Shown: positions 49,982 through 59,047, counted from the stretch's first letter. The stretch: 64,000 nt of DNA from Actinophytocola sp036402745 (GCF_036402745.1 NZ_DASWSJ010000201.1:31250-95249); one strand, 5' to 3'. Notes: generated by a model from the letters alone, not told the origin. Translations and numbers: made by a program.

Positions 49982-50854
49982 TCAGGCTCCTTCGCTGCGT
50001 TCCCGGTAGCGCTCGCCCAGCGCGGACCATTCGGCCAGGCCGACGAGGGTGAAGAACTCCGCGGGCGAGCCGGGCAGCCACTGCGCCGGGTCCTTCCCGG
50101 CGAGCTCGGCCAAACCGGACAGCATCGCCCAGGCGGCGGCGCCCAGCGGCAGGCTCGGATGGATGGCGATGGCGTAGCCCAGCTCGGCCAGCCGCTCGGT
50201 CGACTCCAGCGGGGTCAGCCCACCGATCACCAGGTTGATCAGCAGCGGCGCGTCGACCTCCGCGGCGATCCGCTCGACCTCCCCGACGCTCTGCGGCGCC
50301 TCGACGAAGATCACGTCGGCCCCGGCGGCGGCGTAGGTGTTGGCCCGGTCGATGGCCGCGTCGAGCCCGAGCGGGCCGCGGGCGTCGGTCCGCGCGATCA
50401 CCACGAGGTCCTCGTCGGTGCGGGCGTCCAGGGCCGCGCGGAGCTTGGCCACGAACTGCTCGGGGTCGATGAGCTCCTTGTCGGGCAGGTGGCCGCACTT
50501 CTTCGGGAACGCCTGGTCCTCGAGCTGAATCGCGGCCACCCCGGCGGCCTCGTACTCCCGCACGGTGCGGATGACGTTCAGCGGCGCCCCGTAGCCGGTG
50601 TCGGCGTCGGCGATCAGCGGGACGTCGCCCAGCGCGCGGGCCAGCACCCGGGCCCGTTCGGTCATCTCGGTCTGGGTGACCAGACCGATGTCCGGCAGGC
50701 CGAACCCGGACGCCGCGACGCCCGCGCCGGTGAGATAGCCGGCGGCGAAGCCGATGCGGCCGACCAGCGACGCGGACAGCCCGTCGAAGACACCGGGCGC
50801 GACGACGAGCTCGCCGCTGGCGATCCGTTGGCGCAGCACGGTTCGAGTGGTCAT
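49982..50854 (-). CDS. Isocitrate-lyase/PEP-mutase-family lyase (PrpB/dimethylmalate-lyase type)
   Basis: 290 residues. Catalytic Cys120 lies in the PKKCGHLPDK motif, and metal-site Asp83/Asp85 in LIADADTGYG. This pattern belongs to 2-methylisocitrate lyase, 2,3-dimethylmalate lyase and oxaloacetate hydrolases. It probably cleaves a C-C bond of the acid made by the LeuCD-like pair, giving pyruvate plus a second acid. Its ATG overlaps the PrpD-like stop (ATGA). PrpB versus dimethylmalate lyase cannot be decided by eye. Confidence 0.9.
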   Translation of the reverse strand: MTTRTVLRQRIASGELVVAPGVFDGLSASLVGRIGFAAGYLTGAGVAASGFGLPDIGLVTQTEMTERARVLARALGDVPLIADADTGYGAPLNVIRTVREYEAAGVAAIQLEDQAFPKKCGHLPDKELIDPEQFVAKLRAALDARTDEDLVVIARTDARGPLGLDAAIDRANTYAAAGADVIFVEAPQSVGEVERIAAEVDAPLLINLVIGGLTPLESTERLAELGYAIAIHPSLPLGAAAWAMLSGLAELAGKDPAQWLPGSPAEFFTLVGLAEWSALGERYRERSEGA

Positions 50855-52257
50855 GGCAGGTCCGTTCCGTCCAGGGCGCCCTTGACGGGCGAGGCGAGGA
50901 GATCGACGAGCCCGGTGAGGTCGGTCAGCTCGTCGAGGGCGAGCACGGCGCGCTGGATCGCGTCCAGGCGGGCGGTGTCCAGCAGGGGGCCGACCAGCGT
51001 CCGGTACTTGGCGACCAGCTCGTCGTTGGTGACCGGGTCGGCCGGGCCGCCGTGCGGCTGTACGACGCGCCGGCGCTGCTTCGTGCCGTCCCGCAGCGTG
51101 ACGGTGAGCTCGGTGGCGAAGCGCTCGTGCACCGGCCCGGCCTCGATGGCCTCGTCGAGCCGCACGCCGACCTTGCCGATCAGCGCCCAGACATCGTCGG
51201 CGTCGAGTCGTCGTGGCGTGAACTGCGGCGGCATCACCTCGCCGTCCAGCAGGGCGACGGCGACGGCGTAGCCGAGGTTCATCTGCGCGCCGACGGCGGT
51301 CAGCGGCCGCTCCGGTGGCCACCATCCGTGGTGGTAGACGGTGTGGCCGACGGCGATCTCGACGCGGTCGACCTGTGCCGCGTCGATGGCGTGCTCGGCG
51401 CGCAGCTCGAGCGCGGCCTGGATGGTGCCGTGCAGTCCACCCTGGGCCGCGTAGGACTTCACCATGATCAGCTCGGTGTGCCACACCTCGCCGAGCCCGG
51501 CGACGACCTGCTGGGGGTCCGGGTCATGGCCCTCACCGAACACCGCCAGGTAGCCGCCGTACTCCCGGTCGAACACCCGCTTGATGCCGGTGTAGCCGCC
51601 GGCGGCCAGGGCCACCGCGTAGAAGCCGTTGCGGGCGGCGAACCCGTGCTGCATCCGTTTGGACATCGCCTCGTACTGCGCGGCCATCAGCCCGGCCGAC
51701 TGCGTCCCGGCCAGACCCAGCGCGTCCTCCAGCAGACCGGCGTCCAACCCCCGTAGCTTGCCGGCCGCCATCGCGGCCGCGTGCGTGCCGAACACCGGGC
51801 CGCTGTGCCACCCACGCGAGAGCATCTGCGACCCGTGCAGCGCCAGCCCCACCCGGGGACCGACCTCGAAGCCGGCGATCGCCGCCGTCAGCGCGGCAGC
51901 TCCCGACACCGGCGCGGCGGCCAGCAGCACGGGCAGCACCAACGAGCAGCTGTGCAGCGGGGCCAGCGGGTGGAAGTCGTCGAGCTCGAAGCCCTGGACG
52001 AACGTGCTGTTGAGCAACACGGCCGCGGGCGCGCTGGTCGTCACACCGGTGCCGATCACCGCCGCGTCGCCGGCGCCCTCGACGCCCAGCACCGCATCGG
52101 TCGCGACCCGCGACCACGGCAGCTGCGCGCCGACCAGGCCAGCCGCCACGCCGTCGAGCAGGAGGTGCTTCGCGCGGGTTCGCACCCGGTCCGGGATGGC
52201 GTCCAGCCGCAGGCCGTCGACCCAGCGGGCCAGGGGGACCGTCACCTCTGACGTCAT
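50851..52257 (-). CDS. MmgE/PrpD-family protein
   Basis: 468 residues. Family landmarks: LDDFHPLAPLHSCSLVLPV, HSGPVFGTHAAAMAAGKL, KRMQHGFAARNGFYAV and a late region on hydration-substrate binding. The family includes 2-methylcitrate dehydratase, cis-aconitate decarboxylase and iminodisuccinate epimerase. It is the first gene of the operon and lies 51 bp after the Lrp-type regulator. No ribosome site decides the start; ATG 52257 gives the normal family length. The substrate is unassigned. Confidence 0.87.
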   Translation of the reverse strand: MTSEVTVPLARWVDGLRLDAIPDRVRTRAKHLLLDGVAAGLVGAQLPWSRVATDAVLGVEGAGDAAVIGTGVTTSAPAAVLLNSTFVQGFELDDFHPLAPLHSCSLVLPVLLAAAPVSGAAALTAAIAGFEVGPRVGLALHGSQMLSRGWHSGPVFGTHAAAMAAGKLRGLDAGLLEDALGLAGTQSAGLMAAQYEAMSKRMQHGFAARNGFYAVALAAGGYTGIKRVFDREYGGYLAVFGEGHDPDPQQVVAGLGEVWHTELIMVKSYAAQGGLHGTIQAALELRAEHAIDAAQVDRVEIAVGHTVYHHGWWPPERPLTAVGAQMNLGYAVAVALLDGEVMPPQFTPRRLDADDVWALIGKVGVRLDEAIEAGPVHERFATELTVTLRDGTKQRRRVVQPHGGPADPVTNDELVAKYRTLVGPLLDTARLDAIQRAVLALDELTDLTGLVDLLASPVKGALDGTDLP

Positions 52258-52308
52258 GCGACGCAGTGAACGCCACAAGCCACGGAAGCCCGGCAAAGCG
52301 ACGGAAAA

Positions 52309-53385
52309 CTACTCAGAGACCAGCTCGACGACGGAACTCGACGCATCCGGCAGCGTCGGCGCCCACGGATCGACGGGGAGCATGCCCGTCGAGTGACCCG
52401 TGTGGTCCAGCAGCCGTCCCCAGGACTTGAGCGGCCGCAACACCACCCGCTGGTCCGCCACCACGACGTCCGGGAACTCCTGCCCGAGCCGGTCGAGCAG
52501 GCCACCGAGCTCAGCCAGCTGGTGCACCTGTGCCATCACCAGAAGGTTCTCGGCACCCACGGCGGACAGGCAGATGCGGGTCTCCGGCCACTCGCCCACC
52601 GTCATGCCCACCCGCGCCAGCCCGTCGTGCGGCACGCGCAGCCACAGCACCAGCTCCGCGGGCCAGCCGCCCTCGCCGCGGGCGAAATCGGTGCGGAAGC
52701 TCAACATCCCCTTGCGCACGAGCGAAGCCATTCGGCGGCGAACCACGTGCTCGGCACTGCCCAGGTCGCGCGCCAGATCGCGGTAGCGGGCCCGGCCGTC
52801 GCGCTGCAGCGCCAGGTACAGCGCCCGGTCGGCGTCGGCGAAGGTCATCGTCCGCCGGTGCACGACGCTGTCCACACTGGCCTCGTCGCTGCCGATCTCT
52901 TCGCTGCACACCGACTGCTCCTGGCCCGAGCTGATCGCACCCAGTCGCCACCGCACACCGCTGAACCACTCCAGCCCGACCCGCGCGCGCCCACGCGCCA
53001 TCCCCGCGACCCGCGGCAGCCGGTCGAACACCAGCGCGCTGAGTGCGGTCATGTCGCCGGCGAACACCAACACGTGGAGGTCGAACCCGCCATCGGTGAG
53101 ATAGACGCTCGCCACCTGCGGGATCTCCGCGAGCGCCCGGCCGACCTCCGCCGTGCGGCCAGGCTTCGCCTCCGCCTCGTACACCGCGCCGACCAGCGCC
53201 AGCCGCGGCCCGGGCACTGAGGACACCCACGCCCGACCCGAACCGGCCAGCCGCTCCCAACGCCGCGCCGCCGTCACCGCCGAGATCCCCAACGCCGACC
53301 CCAGCCGCTCAAAACTCGCCCGCGGGTTGACGTGCAGCGCATCCAGCAGCGCGACATCGACCTCATCGACACCCCGCACGAGCAT
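52309..53385 (-). CDS. Lrp/AsnC-family regulator, tandem-domain type
   Basis: 358 residues, about twice a standard Lrp. There are two winged HTH units (about 5-55, VDVALLDALHVNPRASFERLG; and about 195-245, FADADRALYLALQRDGRARYRDLA), each followed by a ligand-binding RAM-like part. The double form suits a two-in-one dimer. The ATG follows GGAGGCGGAGG. It reads toward the PrpD/LeuCD operon with a short gap, so it is the likely regulator, possibly responding to the imported acid or its coenzyme A ester. Confidence 0.85.
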   Translation of the reverse strand: MLVRGVDEVDVALLDALHVNPRASFERLGSALGISAVTAARRWERLAGSGRAWVSSVPGPRLALVGAVYEAEAKPGRTAEVGRALAEIPQVASVYLTDGGFDLHVLVFAGDMTALSALVFDRLPRVAGMARGRARVGLEWFSGVRWRLGAISSGQEQSVCSEEIGSDEASVDSVVHRRTMTFADADRALYLALQRDGRARYRDLARDLGSAEHVVRRRMASLVRKGMLSFRTDFARGEGGWPAELVLWLRVPHDGLARVGMTVGEWPETRICLSAVGAENLLVMAQVHQLAELGGLLDRLGQEFPDVVVADQRVVLRPLKSWGRLLDHTGHSTGMLPVDPWAPTLPDASSSVVELVSE

Positions 53386-53468
53386 GCCTCCGCCTCCTGG
53401 CCCCGACCCTAGGCCGCGCCCGGCCCTCAAGCCATGTCCGACGCCGACGCACCGCCCGCCTTCGCCGC

Positions 53469-54278
53469 TCACAGCCCGTCGTCGGCGTGCCAGTCGTTGC
53501 GCCATCGCCGGTCGGCCGGCTGGTCGAGCCGCTGGTAGCGGATGTCCGTCGAGAGGCGGACCTCGGTGTCGACGTTGTCGAGTGCCGCGTGCACGGTGTA
53601 CGCGGTGTGCACCACCATGTCGCCGGCGGCGTAGTCGGCGACGAGCCAGCGCGCGTCGAGCTCGTCGGCCAGCGCCGGCAGGTCGGCCGTGATCGACGCG
53701 GCCGGGTGCCGGCTCGTGCCGGCGCGCTCGCGCGCGAGGTAGTGGTGGTGGCTGCCCTCGAGGTAGACGAGACCGCCGCGGCGCAGCGGGCAGTCGCCGA
53801 GCGGGATCCAGGAGCTGAGCACCTGGTCGGTGCCGTCGCGGAGGTACACGAGGTCGTAGTGGGCCTGCGTCGCGAGCCCCACGCCGCGCTCGCCGGGCTT
53901 GACGTGTCGGATGATCTTGCGGCGGTGCAGGTGCGGCTCGCCGCCGAGGAACCAGCGGTACCACTCGCGAACCGCCGGCTGCGCGCAGAACGCCTGGTAC
54001 TCCGGGCTCGGCACGACCTCGCCGAACAGCACCTGCCGCAGCCGCGCGCGGTCGCCGGGGCCGTCCCACACCCCGGTCGGGGCGAGCCGTTCCAGGTAGA
54101 ACCGGCGGAACCGGTGGACCAGGTCGGGGTCGAGCGCGCCGCGCAGCCACAGGTAGCCGTCGCGGGCGAGCCGGCGGCCCAGCGCGGCACGGTCGCCGCG
54201 CTCGGTGCGGGGCACCGGCGCCAGCTCACCGAGCCGCGCCGGCGACTCGTCCAACACGTACCCGTTCGATGTCGGCAC
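53469..54278 (-). CDS. Phytanoyl-CoA dioxygenase-family Fe(II)/2-oxoglutarate oxygenase
   Basis: 269 residues. The iron ligands fit H140-x-D142 (TQAHYDLVYL) with the distal His in MVVHTAYTVHAALDN (H224 or H230), and R247 is placed to bind 2-oxoglutarate (RLSTDIRYQR). GTG 54278 has AGGGGAG upstream. Its closest kin act on natural products or lipids. No adjacent biosynthetic gene indicates a substrate; the Lrp gene upstream and DinB gene downstream are on the same strand but separated. Confidence 0.85.
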   Translation of the reverse strand: MPTSNGYVLDESPARLGELAPVPRTERGDRAALGRRLARDGYLWLRGALDPDLVHRFRRFYLERLAPTGVWDGPGDRARLRQVLFGEVVPSPEYQAFCAQPAVREWYRWFLGGEPHLHRRKIIRHVKPGERGVGLATQAHYDLVYLRDGTDQVLSSWIPLGDCPLRRGGLVYLEGSHHHYLARERAGTSRHPAASITADLPALADELDARWLVADYAAGDMVVHTAYTVHAALDNVDTEVRLSTDIRYQRLDQPADRRWRNDWHADDGL

Positions 54279-54384
54279 CGTGCTCCCCTGACCTGAAACG
54301 ACGTTCCGCGCCGCCGGCACGGCTCACCAGAGGGTCGGCAAAGACGCGTTCCATGTCAACCGGACGCGGGGGCGCATCGTCCGG

Positions 54385-54951
54385 TCAGGTCGACTTCTGC
54401 CCGTCGAGCGTCTCGCGCAGGATGTCGGCGTGCCCGGCGTGCTGGGCGGTCTCCGCGATGAGGTGCGTCAGCACCCCGCGCACGCTGCGCACCGCGCCCG
54501 GCTCGTGCCACGGCGCCTCGGGCAACGGGTGCGTCGCCGACAGGTCGGGGACGGCGGCGATGGTCTCCGCGCTGCGGGCGGCGACCTGCTCGTACCGCGC
54601 GAGGATGCCGGCCAGCGTGTCACCGGGCAGCATCCGGAAGTCGCTCTCGTGGTCGATCGCCCACTGCGGGATCTCGCGCGCGGTCCCGGCCGCGAGGTCG
54701 GCCCAGGTGACGCCCTCGGGCAGGTCGAAACGCATCGCCGACGGGCCCTCGGCCACGAACCGCAGCCACCCCTCCTCCAGGGACGCGACGTGCTTGATCA
54801 ACCCGCCCAGGCACAGCGCGCTGACCGTCGGCCGCTCGCCGAGTTGCTCGTCGCTGAGCCCGCGGACGGTGTTGGTCAGGGCGGCTCGCGCGGTCGCGAG
54901 CGCGGCGAGCAGCTCGTCCCGCTCGGCATCGACAGTGGCGGTGATGGTCAC
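54385..54951 (-). CDS. DinB-family protein (mycothiol-transferase-like fold)
   Basis: 188 residues of a four-helix DinB bundle. Visible: GGLIKHVASLEEGWLRF and a C-terminal HLIAETAQHAGHADILRE, which supply the three metal-binding histidines. Start GTG with GGAAGGA upstream. Divergent from a WYL-domain regulator, a common actinobacterial pair. Thiol-dependent detoxification is a family-based guess. Confidence 0.87.
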   Translation of the reverse strand: MTITATVDAERDELLAALATARAALTNTVRGLSDEQLGERPTVSALCLGGLIKHVASLEEGWLRFVAEGPSAMRFDLPEGVTWADLAAGTAREIPQWAIDHESDFRMLPGDTLAGILARYEQVAARSAETIAAVPDLSATHPLPEAPWHEPGAVRSVRGVLTHLIAETAQHAGHADILRETLDGQKST

Positions 54952-55046
54952 GGTGATCGGGTCCTTCCGGTCGTTGGCTGGTACGAGGCGACAGTCGCAG
55001 GGAAAGCGGCCAGGGAGTGGCCGCTTCTCCGGGCACTATGGGGATC

Positions 55047-56009
55047 GTGCCGAAGACCTCAGCGCGGCTGCTGTCGCTGCTCTCACTGCTCCAGGCGCGC
55101 CGGGACTGGCCGGGCGCGCTGCTGGCCGAGCGGCTGGACATCAGCCCGCGCACCGTGCGCCGCGACGTCGACCGCCTGCGCGAGCTCGGCTATCCCATCG
55201 TGGCCACCAAAGGCCCCGACGGCGGGTACCGGCTCGACGCCGGCACGGAACTGCCGCCGCTGCTGTTCGACGACGAGCAGGCCGTCGCGCTGGCCGTCGC
55301 ACTCCAGATCGCCACCACCACCGGCGCCGGCATCGAGGAAGCCGCGGCACGCGCGCTGACCACCGTCCGGCAGGTCATGCCCGCACGGCTGCGCCGCAGG
55401 ATCGACACCCTCCAGGTCACCGCCGTCGAGCGACCCGCGGCCCACCCGCAGGCCGACAGCGTCGTGCTCATGGCACTCAGCGCCGCCGTCCACGCCCGCG
55501 AGGTGCTGCGCTTCGACTACCCACCAGGGGTGGCCGACGACGGCGTGCGGACCCCGCCGCGCCGGGTGCAGCCCCACCACCTCGTCACCTGGGGCGGGCG
55601 CTGGTACCTCGTCGCCTGGGACCTCGACCGCGACGACTGGCGCACCTTCCGCGCCGACCGGATCACCCCGCGCGCCCCCACGGGCCCCCGCTTCACCCCG
55701 CGCGAGCTGCCCGGAGGAACCGTGGCCGCGTTCGTGACCAGCAGGTTCCAGGGCGGCGCCGGCGACTGGCCCTGCCGCGGCGAGGTGATCCTCGACCTGC
55801 CCGCCGCCGCCGTGTCCGGCTACGTCCACGACGGAGTCGTCGAGGAGCTCGACCCGAACCGCTGCCGACTCGTCCTGGGCTCGTGGTCATGGCCCGGCCT
55901 GGCCGCCACCATCGGCAGGTTCGACGCCGACATCGAGGTCGTCGGCCCGGCCGAGCTCAAGGCCGCCTTCGCACGCCTGGCCCGCCGCTACACCAACGCC
56001 GCACGGTGA
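55047..56009 (+). CDS. WYL-domain HTH regulator (YafY-like)
   Basis: 320 residues. The N-terminal winged helix (LAERLDISPRTVRRDVDRLRELG) is DeoR-like. The WYL domain is at about 135-210 (VQPHHLVTWGGRWYLVAWDL) with a C-terminal WCX extension. GTG 55047 is chosen because relatives begin PKTSARLLSLLSLLQ; ATG 55038 is in frame. Divergent from the DinB gene across a 95-bp gap and likely its regulator. Confidence 0.88.
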   Translation: MPKTSARLLSLLSLLQARRDWPGALLAERLDISPRTVRRDVDRLRELGYPIVATKGPDGGYRLDAGTELPPLLFDDEQAVALAVALQIATTTGAGIEEAAARALTTVRQVMPARLRRRIDTLQVTAVERPAAHPQADSVVLMALSAAVHAREVLRFDYPPGVADDGVRTPPRRVQPHHLVTWGGRWYLVAWDLDRDDWRTFRADRITPRAPTGPRFTPRELPGGTVAAFVTSRFQGGAGDWPCRGEVILDLPAAAVSGYVHDGVVEELDPNRCRLVLGSWSWPGLAATIGRFDADIEVVGPAELKAAFARLARRYTNAAR

Positions 56010-56111
56010 ACCGAGCCTCGCGAACAGCCGCGCGCCGTGCGGAAGCCGGGCCCGTCGGGCACCGACACCCCGGGCAGCTCCGTCTCCGTGGCCGTCGGCT
56101 CTTCCTGAACC

Positions 56112-56127
56112 GACCGATCGAACGGTC
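56112..56127. promoter_or_regulatory. Operator candidate upstream of the XRE-TetR gene
   Basis: GACCGATCGAACGGTC is a 16-bp inverted repeat (GACCG/CGGTC arms). A near copy lies at 57095-57110 before the acyl-CoA dehydrogenase gene, consistent with one TetR-type dimer binding both. Confidence 0.6.
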
Positions 56128-56228
56128 TGTCTGAACACGATTCTGCTACTGTTTCCCGGTCCGCCCACGGTTGTCTAGTGAGCGGCTGTCAACTGAACGG
56201 CGCGGCCGGGAGGGGCGAGGAGGACGTC

Positions 56229-57062
56229 GTGCGGACACGGGAGAAGGCCGCCGCGGCACGGGAGGCCGTCGGCCAACGGCTGCGGGAGGCGCGCCACGCC
56301 GCCGGCCTCACGGTGCGCGACGTCGCCCGGTCCCTGGAGCTCAGCATCGGCACGTGGAGCGCGATCGAGAACGGGCGAACCGGGGTCAGCGACGAACGGC
56401 TGCGCGCCGCGGCCCGCCTGTTCACCACCGACCCGGACGGCCTCCGCGGCGCTCCACCACCGGCTCCCCGCGGGACGTGGCGGGACTTCCCGCCCCTGCG
56501 CCTCGACCCGCCGCTCGCCGGTGCGCTCGAGGCGTTCGCCGAGCTCGGCTACCACGGCGCCAGCATCCGCACCATCGCCCAGCGCGCCGGGCTCTCCGTG
56601 CCCGGCGTCTACCACCACTGGCCGACCAAGCAGCATCTGCTCGTCGCGTTGCTCGACCTGACCATGGCCGACCTCGCCGAACGGGCCCGCGCCGCGCGCG
56701 CGGAGGGCGACGGACCGGTCGACCGCCTCACCCTCCTCGTCGAGTGCCTCGCGCTCTACCACACCCACCACCGCGACCTGGGCTTCATCGGCGCCAGCGA
56801 GATGCGCAGCCTCGACGAACCGGACCGCACCCGGATCGCGACCGCCCGGCAGAACGTCCAGCGGATGGTCGACGACGAGGTGGTCGAGGGCTGCCGGCGC
56901 GGGCTGATGACCACGGCGCTGCCCCGGGAAGCCGCACGCGCCGTCGTCACCATGTGCACCGCGCTGCCGCAGTGGTGGTCCCCCACCGGGCCGTCCTCCC
57001 CGGAGAAGGTCGCGCGGCAGTACGTCGACTTCGCCCTCGGCGTCGTCGGCGCGACGGGTTGA
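56229..57062 (+). CDS. XRE-TetR fusion regulator
   Basis: 277 residues with two DNA-binding domains. Residues about 10-70 form an XRE helix-turn-helix (VGQRLREARHAAGLTVRDVA, LSIGTWSAIENGRTGVS). Residues about 95-277 form a TetR protein (ELGYHGASIRTIAQRAGLSV, GVYHHWPTKQHLLVAL). GTG 56229 follows GAGGAGG. Most TetR proteins lack the XRE part; the fusion is seen in some actinobacterial fatty-acid regulators. Matching palindromes at 56112 and 57095 suggest it controls itself and the adjacent acyl-CoA dehydrogenase. Confidence 0.9.
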   Translation: MRTREKAAAAREAVGQRLREARHAAGLTVRDVARSLELSIGTWSAIENGRTGVSDERLRAAARLFTTDPDGLRGAPPPAPRGTWRDFPPLRLDPPLAGALEAFAELGYHGASIRTIAQRAGLSVPGVYHHWPTKQHLLVALLDLTMADLAERARAARAEGDGPVDRLTLLVECLALYHTHHRDLGFIGASEMRSLDEPDRTRIATARQNVQRMVDDEVVEGCRRGLMTTALPREAARAVVTMCTALPQWWSPTGPSSPEKVARQYVDFALGVVGATG

Positions 57063-57094
57063 CGGCGGACCGCTCGCCATCTAGCGTTCAGGCC

Positions 57095-57110
57095 GACCAA
57101 TCGATCGGTT
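57095..57110. promoter_or_regulatory. Operator candidate upstream of the acyl-CoA dehydrogenase
   Basis: GACCAATCGATCGGTT matches the site at 56112 at 13 of 16 positions and keeps the inverted arms. It is 16 bp before the GTG of the dehydrogenase gene. Confidence 0.6.
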
Positions 57111-57126
57111 TGTTCAGGAGCCCACC

Positions 57127-58353
57127 GTGTCGGCTTACGACCTTCCCGCTCCCTCGGCCAAGGCCGGCGAGCTGTACGACCGCATGGTCGCCTTCATGCG
57201 CGAGCGGGTCCTGCCAGCGGAGTCCGGGTACCTCGCCCACCGCAAGGCGGCCGGCCCAGACGGGCATGCCGTCCCGCCCGTCGTCGAGGAGCTGAAGAAG
57301 CAGGCGAAGGCCGACGGGTTGTGGAACCTCTTCCTCCCCTCGGAGTCCGGGCTGACCCAGCTCGAGTACGCGCCGATCGCCGAGCTGTCCGGCTGGAGCC
57401 TCGACCTCGCGCCCGAGGCGATCAACTGCCAGGCGCCTGACACCGGCAACATGGAGCTGCTGCACCTGCTCGGCAGCGACCAGCAGAAGAAGGATTGGCT
57501 CCAGCCCCTGCTGGCCGGCGAGATTCGCTCCGCCTTCGCCATGACCGAGCCGGAGGTCGCGAGCAGCGACGCCACCAACATCGCCACCCGGATCGAGCGG
57601 CAGGGCGACCAGTACGTGATCAACGGGCGGAAGTGGTGGACCAGCGGCGCGCTCGACCCGCGGTGCGCGGTCTTCATCGTGATGGGCAAGACCGACCCGA
57701 CCGCGGAACCGCACCGCCAGCAGACGATGGTGCTGGTGCCGCGCGACACGCCGGGCATCACGATCGTCCGCGACCTGCCGGTGTTCGGCCAGCACGACCA
57801 GCACGGCCACGCCGAGGTCGTGTTCGACGACGTCCGCGTGCCCGTGGCCAACGTGATCGGCGAGGAGGGCGGCGGGTTCGCCGCCGCGCAGGCCCGCCTC
57901 GGCCCCGGCCGCATCCACCACTGCATGCGGGCGCTCGGCGCCGCGGAACGGGCCCTCGCCATGCTCGTCGCCCGCGCGCGGGACCGGGTGGCGTTCGGCG
58001 GTCCGCTGGCCGACCAGGGCGTCGTGCGGCAGCAGATCGCCGAGTCGCGGCTGGAGATCGAGCAGGCACGGCTGCTGTGCCACCGCGCCAGCCACGTCAT
58101 CGACACCCACGGCAACAAGGCCGCCCGCGACCTGGTCGCCATGGCCAAGGTGGCCGTGCCCCGCGCCGCCACCCAGGTGATCGACCGTGCCATCCAGGTG
58201 CACGGTGGCGCCGGCATCACCGACGTCACCCCGCTGGCCGCCATGTACGGCTGGCACCGCGCGATGCGCGTGTTCGACGGCCCCGACGAGGTGCACCTGC
58301 GGTCGATCGCGAAGGCGGAGCTGCGCCGCACCCCGATCCTGCCGGTCGGGTAA
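57127..58353 (+). CDS. Acyl-CoA dehydrogenase (ACAD10/11-like)
   Basis: 408 residues. The FAD/substrate blocks FAMTEPEVASSDATNI and INGRKWWTSGALDP, and the C-terminal QVHGGAGITDVTPLAAMYGWHRAMRVFDGPDEVH fit the ACAD10/11-like group. It oxidises an acyl-CoA to the 2-enoyl-CoA and needs an electron-transfer flavoprotein. CAGGAG precedes GTG 57127. The operator at 57095 and the XRE-TetR gene just upstream indicate acyl-CoA-responsive control. Confidence 0.92.
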   Translation: MSAYDLPAPSAKAGELYDRMVAFMRERVLPAESGYLAHRKAAGPDGHAVPPVVEELKKQAKADGLWNLFLPSESGLTQLEYAPIAELSGWSLDLAPEAINCQAPDTGNMELLHLLGSDQQKKDWLQPLLAGEIRSAFAMTEPEVASSDATNIATRIERQGDQYVINGRKWWTSGALDPRCAVFIVMGKTDPTAEPHRQQTMVLVPRDTPGITIVRDLPVFGQHDQHGHAEVVFDDVRVPVANVIGEEGGGFAAAQARLGPGRIHHCMRALGAAERALAMLVARARDRVAFGGPLADQGVVRQQIAESRLEIEQARLLCHRASHVIDTHGNKAARDLVAMAKVAVPRAATQVIDRAIQVHGGAGITDVTPLAAMYGWHRAMRVFDGPDEVHLRSIAKAELRRTPILPVG

Positions 58354-58627
58354 GCCGGTCGACCGTGACCCTCCCCGCCGACCTCCTCGCGCTCACCCGA
58401 GAGACGCCGTGACCGCGCGGGCGGACCGGGCCACGACAGGCTGCGCCGAGAGGCCGTAGCTCGGACCGTGGCCGGTAGGACAGGTGCCGGAGACGACGAA
58501 CTCGGTGGCCGGATACCCGGTTGATTCCGAGAATTCACCAACTCTTGACGGTCTTCGCCATGTCTCCACAGCGATGGGCGAGTCACGATGATCGGTGGTC
58601 GTCCCGCAGCTCCCGCAAGGAGGTTTC

Positions 58628-59047
58628 GTGCATACCCAGCACCGCCCCCAGCTCACCTGGACGAAGCGGCTCGTCGTCACGATGACCGCGATCGCATCCC
58701 TGTTCAGCGTGTCCGTCGTCGTCACCCCGGCGGCGGACGCGGTCGTCTACGGCTCCTGCACCATGTCCCGGTGCGCCGACGCGCGTTCGGCGAACACGAC
58801 GTGGCAGTCGAAGGGCTATCCGAGCTCCCGCGGCTGGTACAGCTGGCCGAACGGCAAGTGCAACTTCGCCGGCGGCACGTACCAGAACCGCGAGGCCCAG
58901 CTGCCCAACGGGCACAGCTACCTGGAGTACGACGTGTACTCGCGCATCTGCAACGCCGCGCGTGACGCGTACCGGATCATCGTGGACAGGACAACCGGCG
59001 TGGTGTGGTTCTCCCCCAACCACTACAGCGACTTCTACCAGCTGTAG
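58628..59047 (+). CDS. Secreted guanyl-specific (N1/T1, RNase Sa-like) ribonuclease
   Basis: 139 residues from GTG 58628 with a perfect AAGGAGG. Signal peptide to about residue 38 (TPAADA). The mature ~100 residues align with RNase Sa: QNREAQLP (R88), SYLEYDV (general base E100), AYRIIVD (R116) and NHYSDF (general acid H132). All catalytic residues of the microbial guanyl-RNase family are present, plus four cysteines for two disulfides. Probable extracellular RNA degradation or competition. No barstar-like inhibitor gene is seen beside it. Confidence 0.9.
   Translation: MHTQHRPQLTWTKRLVVTMTAIASLFSVSVVVTPAADAVVYGSCTMSRCADARSANTTWQSKGYPSSRGWYSWPNGKCNFAGGTYQNREAQLPNGHSYLEYDVYSRICNAARDAYRIIVDRTTGVVWFSPNHYSDFYQL

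Noticed and set aside
58393..58600. Minus-strand reading with TGYPATEFVVSGTCPTGHGP
   Set aside because: Looks protein-like but has no start or family; the dehydrogenase-RNase gap is better read as promoter and spacer.
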